A stretch of DNA of 64,000 nt from Parelaphostrongylus tenuis (GCA_019055375.1 JAHQIW010006152.1:62001-126000); one strand, 5' to 3'; counted from the stretch's first letter, positions 45,147 through 59,014 are shown. Notes: generated from the letters alone by a model not told the origin. Made by a program: numbers and translations.

Positions 45147-45194
45147 CTGCTCGACTGACGAGTCTGTAAGGACGAAACACGTGTATCGGGCTGT
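45147..45194 (+). ncRNA. Hammerhead ribozyme motif, canonical
   Basis: CTGACGA at 45155-45161. Stem II GTCT-GTAA-GGAC, three Watson-Crick pairs plus T-G, with a GNRA loop. GAAA at 45174-45177. Stem III A-T and C-G closing ACGT. Cleavage after GTA, A45185. Stem I GCTCGA with TCGGGC, six pairs including one T-G. All conserved core positions are normal. By sequence this is the best candidate for an active ribozyme in the window. It lies about 70 bp upstream of the tandem array on the same strand. Confidence 0.85.
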
Positions 45195-45259
45195 ACAAGA
45201 GCTCTTACCCAGACCACATGACAAGTTGGCTCAAATAATAATGATAGGATCTATTGAAA

Positions 45260-48200
45260 CTCACCTCAGCGGAGAAATAGCCCACATAGGTAACACTTCA
45301 GAAGCAGACCAGAACACGGGAGCCTCACTTCAAAGGCACAGCAAGCACAATTCAGCGGAGGACCGTGCCACAGAGGTAACACTCAAGAAGCAAACCAGAA
45401 CACGGGAGCCTCACTTCAAAGGCACAGCAAGTACAATTCAGCGGAGGACCATGCCACAGAGGTAACACTCAAGAAGCAAACCAGAACACGGGAACCTCAC
45501 TTCAAAGGCACAGCAAGTACAATCCAGCGGAGGACCGTGCCACAGAGGTAACACTCCAGAAGCAAACCAGAACACGGGCGCCTCACTTCAAAGGCACAGC
45601 AAGTACAATTCAGCGGAGGACCATGCCACAGAGGTAACACTCAGAAGCAGACCAGAACACGGGCGCCTCACTTCAGAGTTAGACTAGATAACGTCAGCCT
45701 CACTTCAAAGGCACAGCAAGTACAATTCAGCGGAGGACCGTGCCACAGGAGGTAACATCTCCAGAAGCAGAAACACGGCGAACCTCACTCGAGTAGACAG
45801 TACGTCACCTCACTTCAAAGGCACAGCAAGCACAATTCAGCGGAGGACCGTGCCACCTAGGTAACACTCCAGAAGCAGACGAGAACACGGTAACCTCACT
45901 TTAAAGGCACAGTAAGTACAATTCAGCGGAGGACCGTGCCACAGAGGTAACATCTCAAAAGCGACCAGAACACGGGCGCCTCACTTCAGAGTTAGACTAG
46001 ATAACGTCAGCCTCACTTCAAAGGCACAGCAAGCACAATTCAGCGGAGGACCGTGCCACCTAGGTAACACTCCAGAAGCAGACGAGAACACGGTAACCTC
46101 ACTTCAAAGGCACAGCAAGTACAATTCAGCGGAGGACCATGCTACAGACGTAACACACCAGAAGCAGACCAGAACACGGGAACCTCACTTCAAAGGCACA
46201 GCAAGTACGACCAAGCGGAGGACCGTGCCACAGAGGTAACACTCCAGAATTAGACCAGAACACGGGAACCTCACTTCAAAGCCACAGCAAGTACAATTCA
46301 GCGGAGGACCGTGCCATGGAGGTAACATCTCAGAAGTAGGCCAGAACACGGGAACCTCACTTCACAGGCACAGCAAGCACAATTCAGCGGAGGACCATGC
46401 CACAGAGGTAACACACCAGAAGTAGAGCAGAACACGGGCGCCTCACTTCAGAGTTAGACTAAATAACGTCAGCCTCACTTCAAAGGCACAGCAAGTGCAA
46501 TTCAGCGGAGGACCATGCTACAGACGTAACACACCAGAAGCAGACCAGAACACGGGAACCTCACTTCAAAGGCACAGCAAGTACGACCCAGCGGAGGACC
46601 GTGCCACAGAGGTAACACTCCAGAATTAGACCAGAACACAGGCGCCCCACTTTAAAGCCACAGCAATACAATTCAGCGGAGGACCATGCCACAGAGGTAT
46701 CACTCAAGAAGCAAACCAGAACACGGGAACCTCACTTCAAAGGCACAGCAAGTACGACCTAGCCGAGGACCATGCCACAGAGGTAACACTCAAGAAGCAA
46801 ATCAGAACACGGGAACCTCACTTCAAAGGCACAGCAAGTACGACTCAGCGGAGGACCGTGCCACAGAGGTAACACTCCAGAATTAGACCGAACACAGACG
46901 CCCCACATTAAAGCCACAGCAAATACAATTCAGCGGAGGACCATGCCACAGAGGTATCACTCAAGAAGCAAACCAGAACACGGGAACCTCAATTCAAAGG
47001 CACAGCAAGTACGACCTCAGCCGAGGACCATGCCGCAGAGGTAACACTCAAGAAGCAAATCAGAACACGGGAACCTCACTTCAAAGGCACAGCAAGTACG
47101 ACCCAGCGGAGGACCGTGCCACAGAGGTAACACTCCAGAATTAGACCAGAACACGGGAACCTCACTTCAAAGCCACAGCAAGTACAATTCAGCGGACGAC
47201 CATGCCACAGAGGTAACACTCCAGAATTAGACCAGAACACGGGAACCTCACTTCAAAGCCACAGCAAGTACAATTCAGCGGAGGACCATGCCACAGAGGT
47301 ATCACTCAAGAAGCAAACCAGAACACGGGAACCTCACTTCAAAGGCACAGCAAGTACGACCTAGCCGAGGACCATCCCACAGAGGTAACACTCAAGAAGC
47401 AAACCAGAGCACGGGCGCCTCACTTCAGAGTTGGACTAGATAACGTCAGCCTCACTTCCAAGGCACAGCAAGTACAATTCAGCGGAGGACCATGCCGCAG
47501 AGGTAACATCTCAGAAGCCGACCAGAACACGGGCGCCTCACTTCAGAGTTAGACTAGATAACGTCAGCCTCACTTCAAAGGCACAGCAAGCACAATTCAG
47601 CGGAGGACCGTGCCACCTAGGTAACACTCCAGAAGCAGACGAGAACACGGTAACCTCACTTTAAAGGCACAGTAAGTACAATTCAGCGGAGGACCGTGCC
47701 ACAGAGGTAACATCTCAAAGCCGACCAGAACACGGGCGCCTCACTTAGAGTTAGACTAGATAACGTCAGCCTCACTTCAAAGGCACAGCAAGCACAATTC
47801 AGCGGAGGACCGTGCCACCTAGTTAACACTCCAGAAGCAGACGAGAACACGGTAACCTCACTTTAAAGGCACAGTAAGTACAATTCAGCGGAGGACCGTG
47901 CCACAGAGGTAACATCTCAAAAGCCGACCAGAACACGGGAACCTCACTTCAAAGGCACAGCACGTACGACCCAGCGGAGGACCGTGCCACAGAGGTAACA
48001 CTCCAGAATTAGACCAGAACACAGGCGCCCCACATTAAAGCCACAGCAAATACAATTCAGCGGAGGACCGTGCCACAGAGGTAACATCTCAAAAGCCGAC
48101 CAGAACACGGCGCCTCACTTAGAGTTAGACTAGATAACGTCAGCCTCACTTCAAAGGCACAGCAAGCACAATTCAGCGGAGGACCGTGCCACCTAGGTAA

Positions 48201-51200
48201 CACTCCAGAAGCAGACGAGAACACGGTAACCTCACTTCAAAGGCACAGCAAGTACAATTCAGCGGAGGACCATGCTACAGACGTAACACACCAGAAGCAG
48301 ACCAGAACACGGGAACCTCACTTCAAAGGCACAGCAAGTACGACCCAGCGGAGGACCGTGCCACAGAGGTAACACTCCAGAATTAGACCAGAACACAGGC
48401 GCCCCACTTAAAGCCACAGCAAATACAATTCAGCGGAGGACCATGCCACAGAGGTATCACTCAAGAAGCAAACCAGAACACGGGAACCTCAATTCAAAGG
48501 CACAGCAAGTACGACCTAGCCGAGGACCATGTCACAGAGGTAACACTCAAGAAGCAAATCAGAACACGGGAACCTCACTTCAAAGGCACAGCAAGTACGA
48601 CCCAGCGGAGGACCGTGCCACAGAGGTAACACTCCAGAATTAGACCAGAACACGGGAACCTCACTTCAAAGCCACAGCAAGTACAATTCAGCGGACGACC
48701 ATGCCACAGAGGTAACACTCCAGAATTAGACCAGAACACGGGAACCTCACTTCAAAGCCACAGCAAGTACAATTCAGCGGAGGACCATGCCACAGAGGTA
48801 TCACTCAAGAAGCAAACCAGAACACGGGAACCTCACTTCAAAGGCACAGCAAGTACGACCTAGCCGAGGACCATGCCACAGAGGTAACACTCAAGAAGCA
48901 AACCAGAGCACGGGCGCCTCACTTCAGAGTTGGACTAGATAACGTCAGCCTCACTTCCAAGGCACAGCAAGTACAATTCAGCGGAGGACCATGCCACAGA
49001 GGTAACATCTCAGAAGCCGACCAGAACACGGGCGCCTCACTTCAGAGTTAGACTAGATAACGTCAGCCTCACTTCAAAGGCACAGCAAGCACAATTCAGC
49101 GGAGGACCGTGCCACCTAGGTAACACTCCAGAAGCAGACGAGAACACGGTAACCTCACTTTAAAGGCACAGTAAGTACAATTCAGCGGAGGACCGTGCCA
49201 CAGAGGTAACATCTCAAAAGCCGACCAGAACACGGGCGCCTCACTTCAGAGTTAGACTAGATAACGTCAGCCTCACTTCAAAGGCACAGCAAGCACAATT
49301 CAGCGGAGGACCGTGCCACCTAGGTAACACTCCAGAAGCAGACGAGAACACGGTAACCTCACTTTAAAGGCACAGTAAGTACAATTCAGCGGAGGACCGT
49401 GCCACAGAGGTAACATCTCAAAAGCCGACCAGAACACGGGCGCCTCACTTCAGAGTTAGACTAGATAACGTCAGCCTCACTTCAAAGGCACAGCAAGCAC
49501 AATTCAGCGGAGGACCGTGCCACCTAGGTAACACTCCAGAAGCAGACGAGAACACGGTAACCTCACTTCAAAGGCACAGCAAGTACAATTCAGCGGAGGA
49601 CCATGCTACAGACGTAACACACCAGAAGCAGACCAGAACACGGGAACCTCACTTCAAAGGCACAGCAAGTACGACCAAGCGGAGGACCGTGCCACAGAGG
49701 TAACACTCCAGAATTAGACCAGAACACGGGAACCTCACTTCAAAGCCACAGCAAGTACAATTCAGCGGAGGACCGTGCCATGGAGGTAACATCTCAGAAG
49801 TAGGCCAGAACACGGGAACCTCACTTCACAGGCACAGCAAGCACAATTCAGCGGAGGACCATGCCACAGAGGTAACACACCAGAAGTAGAGCAGAACACG
49901 GGCGCCTCACTTCAGAGTTAGACTAAATAACGTCAGCCTCACTTCAAAGGCACAGCAAGTGCAATTCAGCGGAGGACCATGCTACAGACGTAACACACCA
50001 GAAGCAGACCAGAACACGGGAACCTCACTTCAAAGGCACAGCAAGTACGACCCAGCGGAGGACCGTGCCACAGAGGTAACACTCCAGAATTAGACCAGAA
50101 CACAGGCGCCCCACTTTAAAGCCACAGCAATACAATTCAGCGGAGGACCATGCCACAGAGGTATCACTCAAGAAGCAAACCAGAACACGGGAACCTCACT
50201 TCAAAGGCACAGCAAGTACGACCTAGCCGAGGACCATGCCACAGAGGTAACACTCAAGAAGCAAATCAGAACACGGGAACCTCACTTCAAAGGCACAGCA
50301 AGTACGACCCAGCGGAGGACCGTGCCACAGAGGTAACACTCCAGAATTAGACCGAAACACAGACGCCCCACATTAAAGCCACAGCAAATACAATTCAGCG
50401 GAGGACCATGCCACAGAGGTATCACTCAAGAAGCAAACCAGAACACGGGAACCTCAATTCAAAGGCACAGCAAGTACGACCTAGCCGAGGACCATGCCGC
50501 AGAGGTAACACTCAAGAAGCAAATCAGAACACGGGAACCTCACTTCAAAGGCACAGCAAGTACGACCCAGCGGAGGACCGTGCCACAGAGGTAACACTCC
50601 AGAATTAGACCAGAACACGGGAACCTCACTTCAAAGCCACAGCAAGTACAATTCAGCGGACGACCATGCCACAGAGGTAACACTCCAGAATTAGACCAGA
50701 ACACGGGAACCTCACTTCAAAGCCACAGCAAGTACAATTCAGCGGAGGACCATGCCACAGAGGTATCACTCAAGAAGCAAACCAGAACACGGGAACCTCA
50801 CTTCAAAGGCACAGCAAGTACGACCTAGCCGAGGACCATCCCACAGAGGTAACACTCAAGAAGCAAACCAGAGCACGGGCGCCTCACTTCAGAGTTGGAC
50901 TAGATAACGTCAGCCTCACTTCCAAGGCACAGCAAGTACAATTCAGCGGAGGACCGTGCCACTAGGTAACACTCCAGAAGCAGACGAACACGGACCTCAC
51001 TTAAAGGCACAGAAGTACAATTCAGCGGAGGACCTGCCACAGAGGTAACATCTCAGAAGCCGACCAGAACACGGGCGCCTCACTTCAGAGTTAGACTAGA
51101 TAACGTCAGCCTCACTTCAAAGGCACAGCAAGCACAATTCAGCGGAGGACCGTGCCACCTAGGTAACACTCCAGAAGCAGACGAGAACACGGTAACCTCA

Positions 51201-54200
51201 CTTTAAAGGCACAGTAAGTACAATTCAGCGGAGGACCGTGCCACAGAGGTAACATCTCAAAAGCCGACCAGAACACGGGCGCCTCACTTTAGAGTTAGAC
51301 TAGATAACGTCAGCCTCACTTCAAAGGCACAGCAAGCACAATTCAGCGGAGGACCGTGCCACCTAGTTAACACTCCAGAAGCAGACGAGAACACGGTAAC
51401 CTCACTTTAAAGGCACAGTAAGTACAATTCAGCGGAGGACCGTGCCACAGAGGTAACATCTCAAAAGCCGACCAGAACACGGGAACCTCACTTCAAAGGC
51501 ACAGCACGTACGACCCAGCGGAGGACCGTGCCACAGAGGTAACACTCCAGAATTAGACCAGAACACAGGCGCCCCACATTAAAGCCACAGCAAATACAAT
51601 TCAGCGGAGGACCGTGCCACAGAGGTAACATCTCAAAAGCCGACCAGAACACGGGCGCCTCACTTAGAGTTAGACTAGATAACGTCAGCCTCACTTCAAA
51701 GGCACAGCAAGCACAATTCAGCGGAGGACCGTGCCACCTAGGTAACACTCCAGAAGCAGACGAGAACACGGTAACCTCACTTCAAAGGCACAGCAAGTAC
51801 AATTCAGCGGAGGACCATGCTACAGACGTAACACACCAGAAGCAGACCAGAACACGGGAACCTCACTTCAAAGGCACAGCACGTACGACCCAGCGGAGGA
51901 CCGTGCCACAGAGGTAACACTCCAGAATTAGACCAGAACACAGGCGCCCCACATTAAAGCCACAGCAAATACAATTCAGCGGAGGACCATGCCACAGAGG
52001 TATCACTCAAGAAGCAAACCAGAACACGGGAACCTCAATTCAAAGGCACAGCAAGTACGACCTAGCCGAGGACCATGTCACAGAGGTAACACTCAAGAAG
52101 CAAATCAGAACACGGGAACCTCACTTCAAAGGCACAGCAAGTACGACCCAGCGGAGGACCGTGCCACAGAGGTAACACTCCAGAATTAGACCAGAACACG
52201 GGAACCTCACTTCAAAGCCACAGCAAGTACAATTCAGCGGACGACCATGCCACAGAGGTAACACTCCAGAATTAGACCAGAACACGGGAACCTCACTTCA
52301 AAGCCACAGCAAGTACAATTCAGCGGAGGACCATGCCACAGAGGTATCACTCAAGAAGCAAACCAGAACACGGGAACCTCACTTCAAAGGCACAGCAAGT
52401 ACGACCTAGCCGAGGACCATGCCACAGAGGTAACACTCAAGAAGCAAACCAGAGCACGGGCGCCTCACTTCAGAGTTGGACTAGATAACGTCAGCCTCAC
52501 TTCCAAGGCACAGCAAGTACAATTCAGCGGAGGACCATGCCACAGAGGTAACATCTCAGAAGCCGACCAGAACACGGGCGCCTCACTTCAGAGTTAGACT
52601 AGATAACGTCAGCCTCACTTCAAAGGCACAGCAAGCACAATTCAGCGGAGGACCGTGCCACCTAGGTAACACTCCAGAAGCAGACGAGAACACGGTAACC
52701 TCACTTTAAAGGCACAGTAAGTACAATTCAGCGGAGGACCGTGCCACAGAGGTAACATCTCAAAAGCCGACCAGAACACGGGCGCCTCACTTCAGAGTTA
52801 GACTAGATAACGTCAGCCTCACTTCAAAGGCACAGCAAGCACAATTCAGCGGAGGACCGTGCCACCTAGGTAACACTCCAGAAGCAGACGAGAACACGGT
52901 AACCTCACTTTAAAGGCACAGTAAGTACAATTCAGCGGAGGACCGTGCCACAGAGGTAACATCTCAAAAGCCGACCAGAACACGGGCGCCTCACTTCAGA
53001 GTTAGACTAGATAACGTCAGCCTCACTTCAAAGGCACAGCAAGCACAATTCAGCGGAGGACCGTGCCACCTAGGTAACACTCCAGAAGCAGACGAGAACA
53101 CGGTAACCTCACTTCAAAGGCACAGCAAGTACAATTCAGCGGAGGACCATGCTACAGACGTAACACACCAGAAGCAGACCAGAACACGGGAACCTCACTT
53201 CAAAGGCACAGCAAGTACGACCAAGCGGAGGACCGTGCCACAGAGGTAACACTCCAGAATTAGACCAGAACACGGGAACCTCACTTCAAAGCCACAGCAA
53301 GTACAATTCAGCGGAGGACCGTGCCATGGAGGTAACATCTCAGAAGTAGGCCAGAACACGGGAACCTCACTTCACAGGCACAGCAAGCACAATTCAGCGG
53401 AGGACCATGCCACAGAGGTAACACACCAGAAGTAGAGCAGAACACGGGCGCCTCACTTCAGAGTTAGACTAAATAACGTCAGCCTCACTTCAAAGGCACA
53501 GCAAGTGCAATTCAGCGGAGGACCATGCCACAGAGGTAACACACCAGAAGCAGACCAGAACACGGGCGCCTCACTTCAGAGTTAGACTAGATAACGTCAG
53601 CCTCACTTCAAAGGCACAGCAAGCACATTCAGCGGAGGACCGTGCCACAGAGGTAACACTCCAGAAGCAGACCAGAACACGGGAACCTCACTTCAAAGGC
53701 ACAGCAAGTACAATTCAGCGGAGGACCGTGCCACAGAGGTAACATCTCAAGAAGCAGACCAGAACACGGGCGCCTCACTTCAGAGTTAGACTAGATAACG
53801 TCAGCCTCACTTCAAAGGCACAGCAAGCACAATTCAGCGGAGGACCGTGCCACAGAGGTAACACTCCAGAAGCAGACGAGAACACGGGAACCTCACTTCA
53901 AAGGCACAGCAAGTACAATTCAGCGGAGGACCGTGCCACAGAGGTAACATCTCAAGAAGCCGACCAGAACACGGGCGCCTCACTTCAGAGTTAGACTAGA
54001 TAACGTCAGCCTCACTTCAAAGGCACAGCAAGCACAATTCAGCGGAGGACCGTGCCACAGAGGTAACACTCCAGAAGCAGACAGAACACGGAACCTCACT
54101 TCAAAGGCACAGCAAGTACAATTCAGCGGAGGACCGTGCCACCAGAGGTAACACTCCAGAAGCAGACCAGAACACGGGTAACCTCACTTCAAAGGCACAG

Positions 54201-57200
54201 CAAGTACAATTCAGCGGAGGACCGTGCCACAGAGGTAACATCTCAGAAGCCGACCAGAGCACGGCGCCTCACTTCAGAGTTGGACTAGATAACGTCAGCC
54301 TCACTTCAAAGGCACAGCAAGCACAATTCAGCGGAGGACCGTGCCACATAGGTAACACCCAGAAGCAGACCAGAACACTGAGAGCCTCACTTCAAAGGCA
54401 CAGCAAGTACAATTCAGCGGAGGACCATGCCACAGACGGTAACACACCAGAAGCAGACCAGAACACGGGAACCTCACTTCAAAGGCACAGCAAGTACGAC
54501 CAAGCGGAGGACCGTGCCACAGAGGTAACACTCAGAAGCTAGACCAGAACACGGGAACCTCACTTCAAAGCACAGCAAGTACAATTCAGCGGAGGACCGT
54601 GCCACGAGGTAACATCTCAGAAGTAGGCCAGAACACGGGACCTCACTTCACAGGCACAGCAAGCACAATTCAGCGGAGGACCATGCCACAGAGGTAACAC
54701 ACCAGAAGTAGACCAGAACACAGGCGCCCCACTTCAAAGCCACAGCAAATACAATTCAGCGGAGGACCATGCCACAGAGGTATACACTCAAGAAGCAAAC
54801 CAGAACACGGGAACCTCACTTCAAAGGCACAGCAAGTACGACCTAGCGGAGGACCATGCCACAGAGGTAACACTCAAGAAGCAGATCAGAACACGGGAAC
54901 CTCACTTCAAAGGCACAGCAAGTACGACCCAGCGGAGGACCGTGCCACAGAGGTAACACTCCAGAATTAGACCAGAACACGGGAACCTCACTTCAAAGCC
55001 ACAGCAAGTACAATTCAGCGGACGACCATGCCACAGATGTAACACACCAGAAGTAGACCAGAACACGGGCGCCTCACTTCAGCGTTAGACTAAATAACGT
55101 CAGCCTCACTTCAAAGGCACAGCAAGTACAATTCAGCGAAGGACCATGCTACAGACGTAACACAAAAGAAGCAGACCAGAACACGGGAACCTCACTTCAA
55201 AGGCACAGCACGTACGACCAGCGGAGGACCGTGCCACAGAGGTAACACTCCAGAATTAGACCAGAACACAGGCGCCCCACATTAAAGCCACAGCAATACA
55301 ATTCAGCGGAGGACCATGCCACAGAGGTATCACTCAAGAAGCAAACCAGAACACGGGAACCTCATTCAAAGGCACAGCAAGTACGACCTAGCGAGGACCA
55401 TGCCACAGAGGTAACACTCCAGAATTAGACCAGAACACGGGAACCTCACTTCAAAGCCACAGCAAGTACAATTCAGCGGAGGACCATGCCACAGAGGTAA
55501 CACTCCAGAAGTAGACCAGAACACGGGAACCTCACTTCAAAGGCACAGCAAGTACGACCTAGCCGAGGACCATGCCACAGAGGTAACACTCAAGAAGCAA
55601 ACCAGAGCACGGGCGCCTCACTTCAGAGTTGGACTAGATAACGTCAGCCTCACTTCCAAGGCACAGCAAGTACAATTCAGCGGAGGACCATGCCACAGAG
55701 GTAACATCTCAGAAGCCGACCAGAACACGGGCGCCTCACTTCGAGTTAGACTAGATAACGTCAGCCTCACTTCAAAGGCACAGCAAGCACAATTCAGCGG
55801 AGGACCGTGCCACCTAGGTAACACTCCAGAAGCAGACGAGAACACGGTAACCTCACTTTAAAGGCACAGTAAGTACAATTCAGCGGAGGACCGTGCCACA
55901 GAGGTAACATCTCAGAAGCCGACCAGAACACGGGCGCCTCACTCAGAGTTAGACTAGATAACGTCAGCCTCACTTCAAAGGCACAGCAAGCACAATTCAG
56001 CGGAGGACCGTGCCACCTAGGTAACACTCCAGAAGCAGACGAGAACACGGTAACCTCACTTCAAAGGCACAGTAAGTACAATTCAGCGGAGGACCGTGCC
56101 ACAGAGGTAACATCTCAGAAGCCGACCAGAACACGGGCGCCTCACCTCAGAGTTAGACTAGATAACGTCAGCCTCACTTCAAAGGCACAGCAAGCACAAT
56201 TCAGCGGAGGACCGTGCCACAGAGGTAACACACCAGAAGTAGACCAGAACACGGGCGCCTCACTTCAAAGGCACAGCAAGCACAATTCAGCGGAGGACCA
56301 TGCCACAGAGGTAACACACCAGAAGCAGACCAGAACACGGGAACCTCACTTCAAAGGCACAGCAAGTACAATTCAGCGGAGGACCATGCCACAGAGGTAA
56401 CACCTCAGAAGCAGACCAGAACACGGGCACCACCTCAGAGTTAGACTAGATAACGTCAGCCTCACTCTCAAAGGCACAGCAAGTACAATTCAGCGGAGAA
56501 CCGTGCCACAGAGGTGACATCTCAGAAGCAGACCAGAACACGGGCGCCTCACCTCAGAGTTAGACTAGATAACGTCAGCCTCACTTCAAAGGCACAGCAA
56601 GTACAATTCAGCGGAGGACCATGCCACAGAGGTAACACACCAGAAGCAGACCAGAACACGGGAACCTCACTTCAAAGGCACAGCAAGTACAATTCAGCGG
56701 AGGACCGTGCCACAGAGGTAACATCTCAGAAGCCGACCAGAACACGGCCGCCTCACTTCAGAGTTAGACTAGATAACGTCAGCCTCACTTCAAAGGCACA
56801 GCAAGTACAATTCAGCGGAGGACCATGCCACAGAGGTAACACACCAGAAGCAGACCAGAACACGGGAACCTCACTTCAAAGGCACAGCAAGTACGACCCA
56901 GCGGAGGACCGTGCCACAGAGGTAACACTCCAGAATTAGACCAGAACACGGGCGCCCCACTTCAAAGTCACAGCAAGTACAATTCAGCGGAGGGCCGTGC
57001 CACAGAGGTAACACTCAGAAGCAGACCAGAACACGGGAACCTCACTTCAAAGGCACAGCAAGCACAATTCAGCGAAGGAGCGTGCCACAGAGGTAACACT
57101 CAAGAAGCAGACCAGAACACGGGAACCTCACTTCAAAGGCACAGCAAGTACAATTCAGCGGAGGACCGTGCCACAGAGGTAACATCTCAGAAGCCGACCA

Positions 57201-57904
57201 GAACACGGGCGCCTCACTTCAGAGTTAGACTAGATAACGTCAGCCTCACCTCAAAGGCACAGCAAGCACAATTCAGCGGAGGACCATGCCACAGAGGTAA
57301 CACTCCAGAAGCAGACCAGAACACGGAACCTCACTTCAAAGGCACAGCAAGTACAATTCAGCGGAGGACCATGCCACAGAGGTAACACTCCAGAAGCAGA
57401 CCAGAACACGGGAACCTCACTTCAAAGGCACAGCAAGTACGACCAGCGGAGGACCGTGCCACAGAGGTAACACTCCAGAAGTAGACCAGAACACGGGCGC
57501 CTCACTTCAAAGGCACAGCAAGTACAATTCAGCGGACGATCATGCCACAAGGTAACACACCAGAATAGACCAGAACACGGGCACTCACTTCAAAGCCACA
57601 GCAAGTACAATTCAGCGGAGGACCATGCCACAGAGGTAACACTCAAGAAGCAGACCAGAACACGGGAACCTCACTTCAAAGGCACAGCAAGTACGACCTA
57701 GCCGAGGACCATGCCACAGAGGTAACACTCAAGAAGCAGACCAGAGCACGGGCGCCTCACTTCAGAGTTGGACTAGATAACGTCAGCCTCACTTCCAAGG
57801 CACAGCAAGCACAATTCAGGCGGAGGACCGTGCCACAGAGGTAACACTCCAGAAGCAGACCAGAACACTGACGCTTCACTTCAAAGGCAGACTAGACCAT
57901 GGCA
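45260..57904. repeat. 12.6 kb tandem repeat array with higher-order structure
   Basis: The basic unit is about 86 bp: gtaacact..cagaagcagaccag, aacacgggaacctcacttca, aaggcacagcaagtacaatt, cagcggaggaccgtgccac. A longer variant of about 120 bp adds a gttagactagataacgtcag insert. Variants succeed one another in a repeated order. Segments at 46686 and 50150 are near-identical over long distance (offset 3464 bp), and the gctacagacgtaacacacc marker at about 46140, 49604 and 53150 repeats at about 3.46-3.55 kb. Frames of 66-141 codons recur by repetition only and are interrupted by stops. The right third is more irregular. Confidence 0.95.
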
Positions 57905-57960
57905 GCCTCAAATAATATTTAAAGGATCTATTGAAATTTGATCGTGGTCTTAATAAAGCA
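57905..57960. mobile_element. Right terminus of the interrupted family A element
   Basis: gcctcaaataat..aaaggatctattgaaa (57905-57936) duplicates 45228-45259 on the far side of the array, then runs into the element terminus gatcgtggtcttaataaagc, the complement of the left end at about 44740. Confidence 0.7.
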
Positions 57961-58250
57961 TTGGAAATAAAGGTATGATGTTTAAAAAATACCAGCCAAC
58001 AAGCAATCGAGTGCGCAACACTCTGTGTTAGGCGAAATTTCACTTGACATAGAGTGTAAAAACGCTCGTCTTCGAGGACTCTCTGTAAGGGAGTAGAGCT
58101 CCCGAGAAAATTGACTATAAAAATATCGAAAGGCGACGGGTTCAGCCCGACTGACGAATCTGTAAGGAAGAAACACGTGTATCGGGCTGTACAAGAGCTC
58201 TTACCAGACCACATGACAAGTTGGCTCAAATTATAATGAAAGGTCATAAA
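57961..58250 (+). mobile_element. Second family A ribozyme element, right half
   Basis: Starts at about 57990 in the element centre (agccaacaagcaatcgagtg) and runs through the right arm to ccacatgacaagttggctca. Compared with 45040-45260 it is a close copy. Only the right arm is present, so the array is flanked by a full element on its left and a half element on its right. Confidence 0.65.
58143..58189 (+). ncRNA. Hammerhead ribozyme motif, eight-pair stem I
   Basis: CTGACGA at 58151-58157, GAAA at 58170-58173, stem III with ACGT loop, cleavage after GTA (A58181), stem I CAGCCCGA with TCGGGCTG, eight consecutive pairs. Stem II has an A/A mismatch at its base (ATCT/GGAA). Slightly weaker than 45147 in stem II, stronger in stem I. 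Confidence 0.75.
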
Positions 58251-58384
58251 AAGACTTTTCCATAAAAAAAGCCACGTGGCACAGTAGCCAGAGATCTAGC
58301 TTCTGAATAATTACTAAAAGTGTAATGGAAAGCTTTCGAACAGCGAAAGAATGCTTCTTCATTTGTCGCCGTTTAACAGGAAAT

Positions 58385-58620
58385 AATAATATGTATATCT
58401 GTGTATATATACATATATGCGTGTGTATGTACATGTGTGTACGTATATGTGAATATATGTATACATATATATATACACATATACGTGTACATGTACATGT
58501 GTATACATATGTGTGAATACATACATATTTATATGTATGCGTATTTTACATATATAGCGTATACATGTACATATATGTACATATTTGTTGTATGCATATA
58601 TATATATATATATATATATC
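58385..58620. repeat. TA/TG/CA simple repeat
   Basis: Mixed (TG)n, (CA)n and (TA)n with TACATATA units. The plus-strand frames rich in Tyr, Ile and Cys are translations of the simple repeat. Confidence 0.9.
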
Positions 58621-58734
58621 CAATAACTCTCAGGTTAACTGAGCGTCAATCGGCTATGTGCTTACCAGACCAAACCCGTTTCAGATGATTGATGACAGCT
58701 GCAATACCTTACACAGCGGAAAACAAGGTAACAT

Positions 58735-58810
58735 GGCGGCGAACTCGGTAGTGTAGTAGTTGTTGTTCGAGTCTAAGGTATGGGTGAAACGAGGATTTAA
58801 CTCCCAGTAA
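58735..58810 (+). repeat. tRNA-like SINE, family C
   Basis: gcgaactcggtagtgtagtagt head and a decayed B-box aggatttaactcc. Confidence 0.45.
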
Positions 58811-59014
58811 GAGTCAAACCTTTGCATATTATTCAACATACTCACATATTAGGTCTTTTCTTATTCTCAGTATGAAAAGAAGAACATAGCTTCAAGTCAT
58901 ATGCTAGAAGAGTTGGACTTGGCTATCCGCGTGAGAACGTCTTAGTTTGCTTACCTTCGAGATTGCAAGGAGAAATAACTTGACCAGCATTCACGGCATT
59001 CTAAAGAGGACGAA

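Larger units (their letters stand above)
44728..45259. mobile_element. Ribozyme-bearing element, family A, interrupted by the tandem array
   Basis: Left arm from tttcgagtgctttattaat and accacgctcaaatttc; centre near gctctttggctaatat (45023); right arm through acaagttggctcaaataata to ggatctattgaaa (45259). The matching right terminus (aatttgatcgtggtcttaataaagc) occurs only at 57933-57957, beyond the array. The array is thus inside the element. Motifs: minus 44832-44876, plus 45147-45194. Confidence 0.75.

Noticed and set aside
46686..56939. Repeated 66-141 codon frames in the tandem array (for example starting MPQRYHSRSK)
   Set aside because: They recur only because the DNA repeats. Stops and frame changes follow the unit variants, and the opposite strand also has frames. 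No codon bias or domain.
45260..57904. CRISPR-like array
   Set aside because: Units are fully repeated with no unique spacers, the context is eukaryotic, and there are no cas genes.
58231..58688. Tyr/Ile/Cys-rich frames on both strands
   Set aside because: Translations of TA/TG/CA simple repeats.
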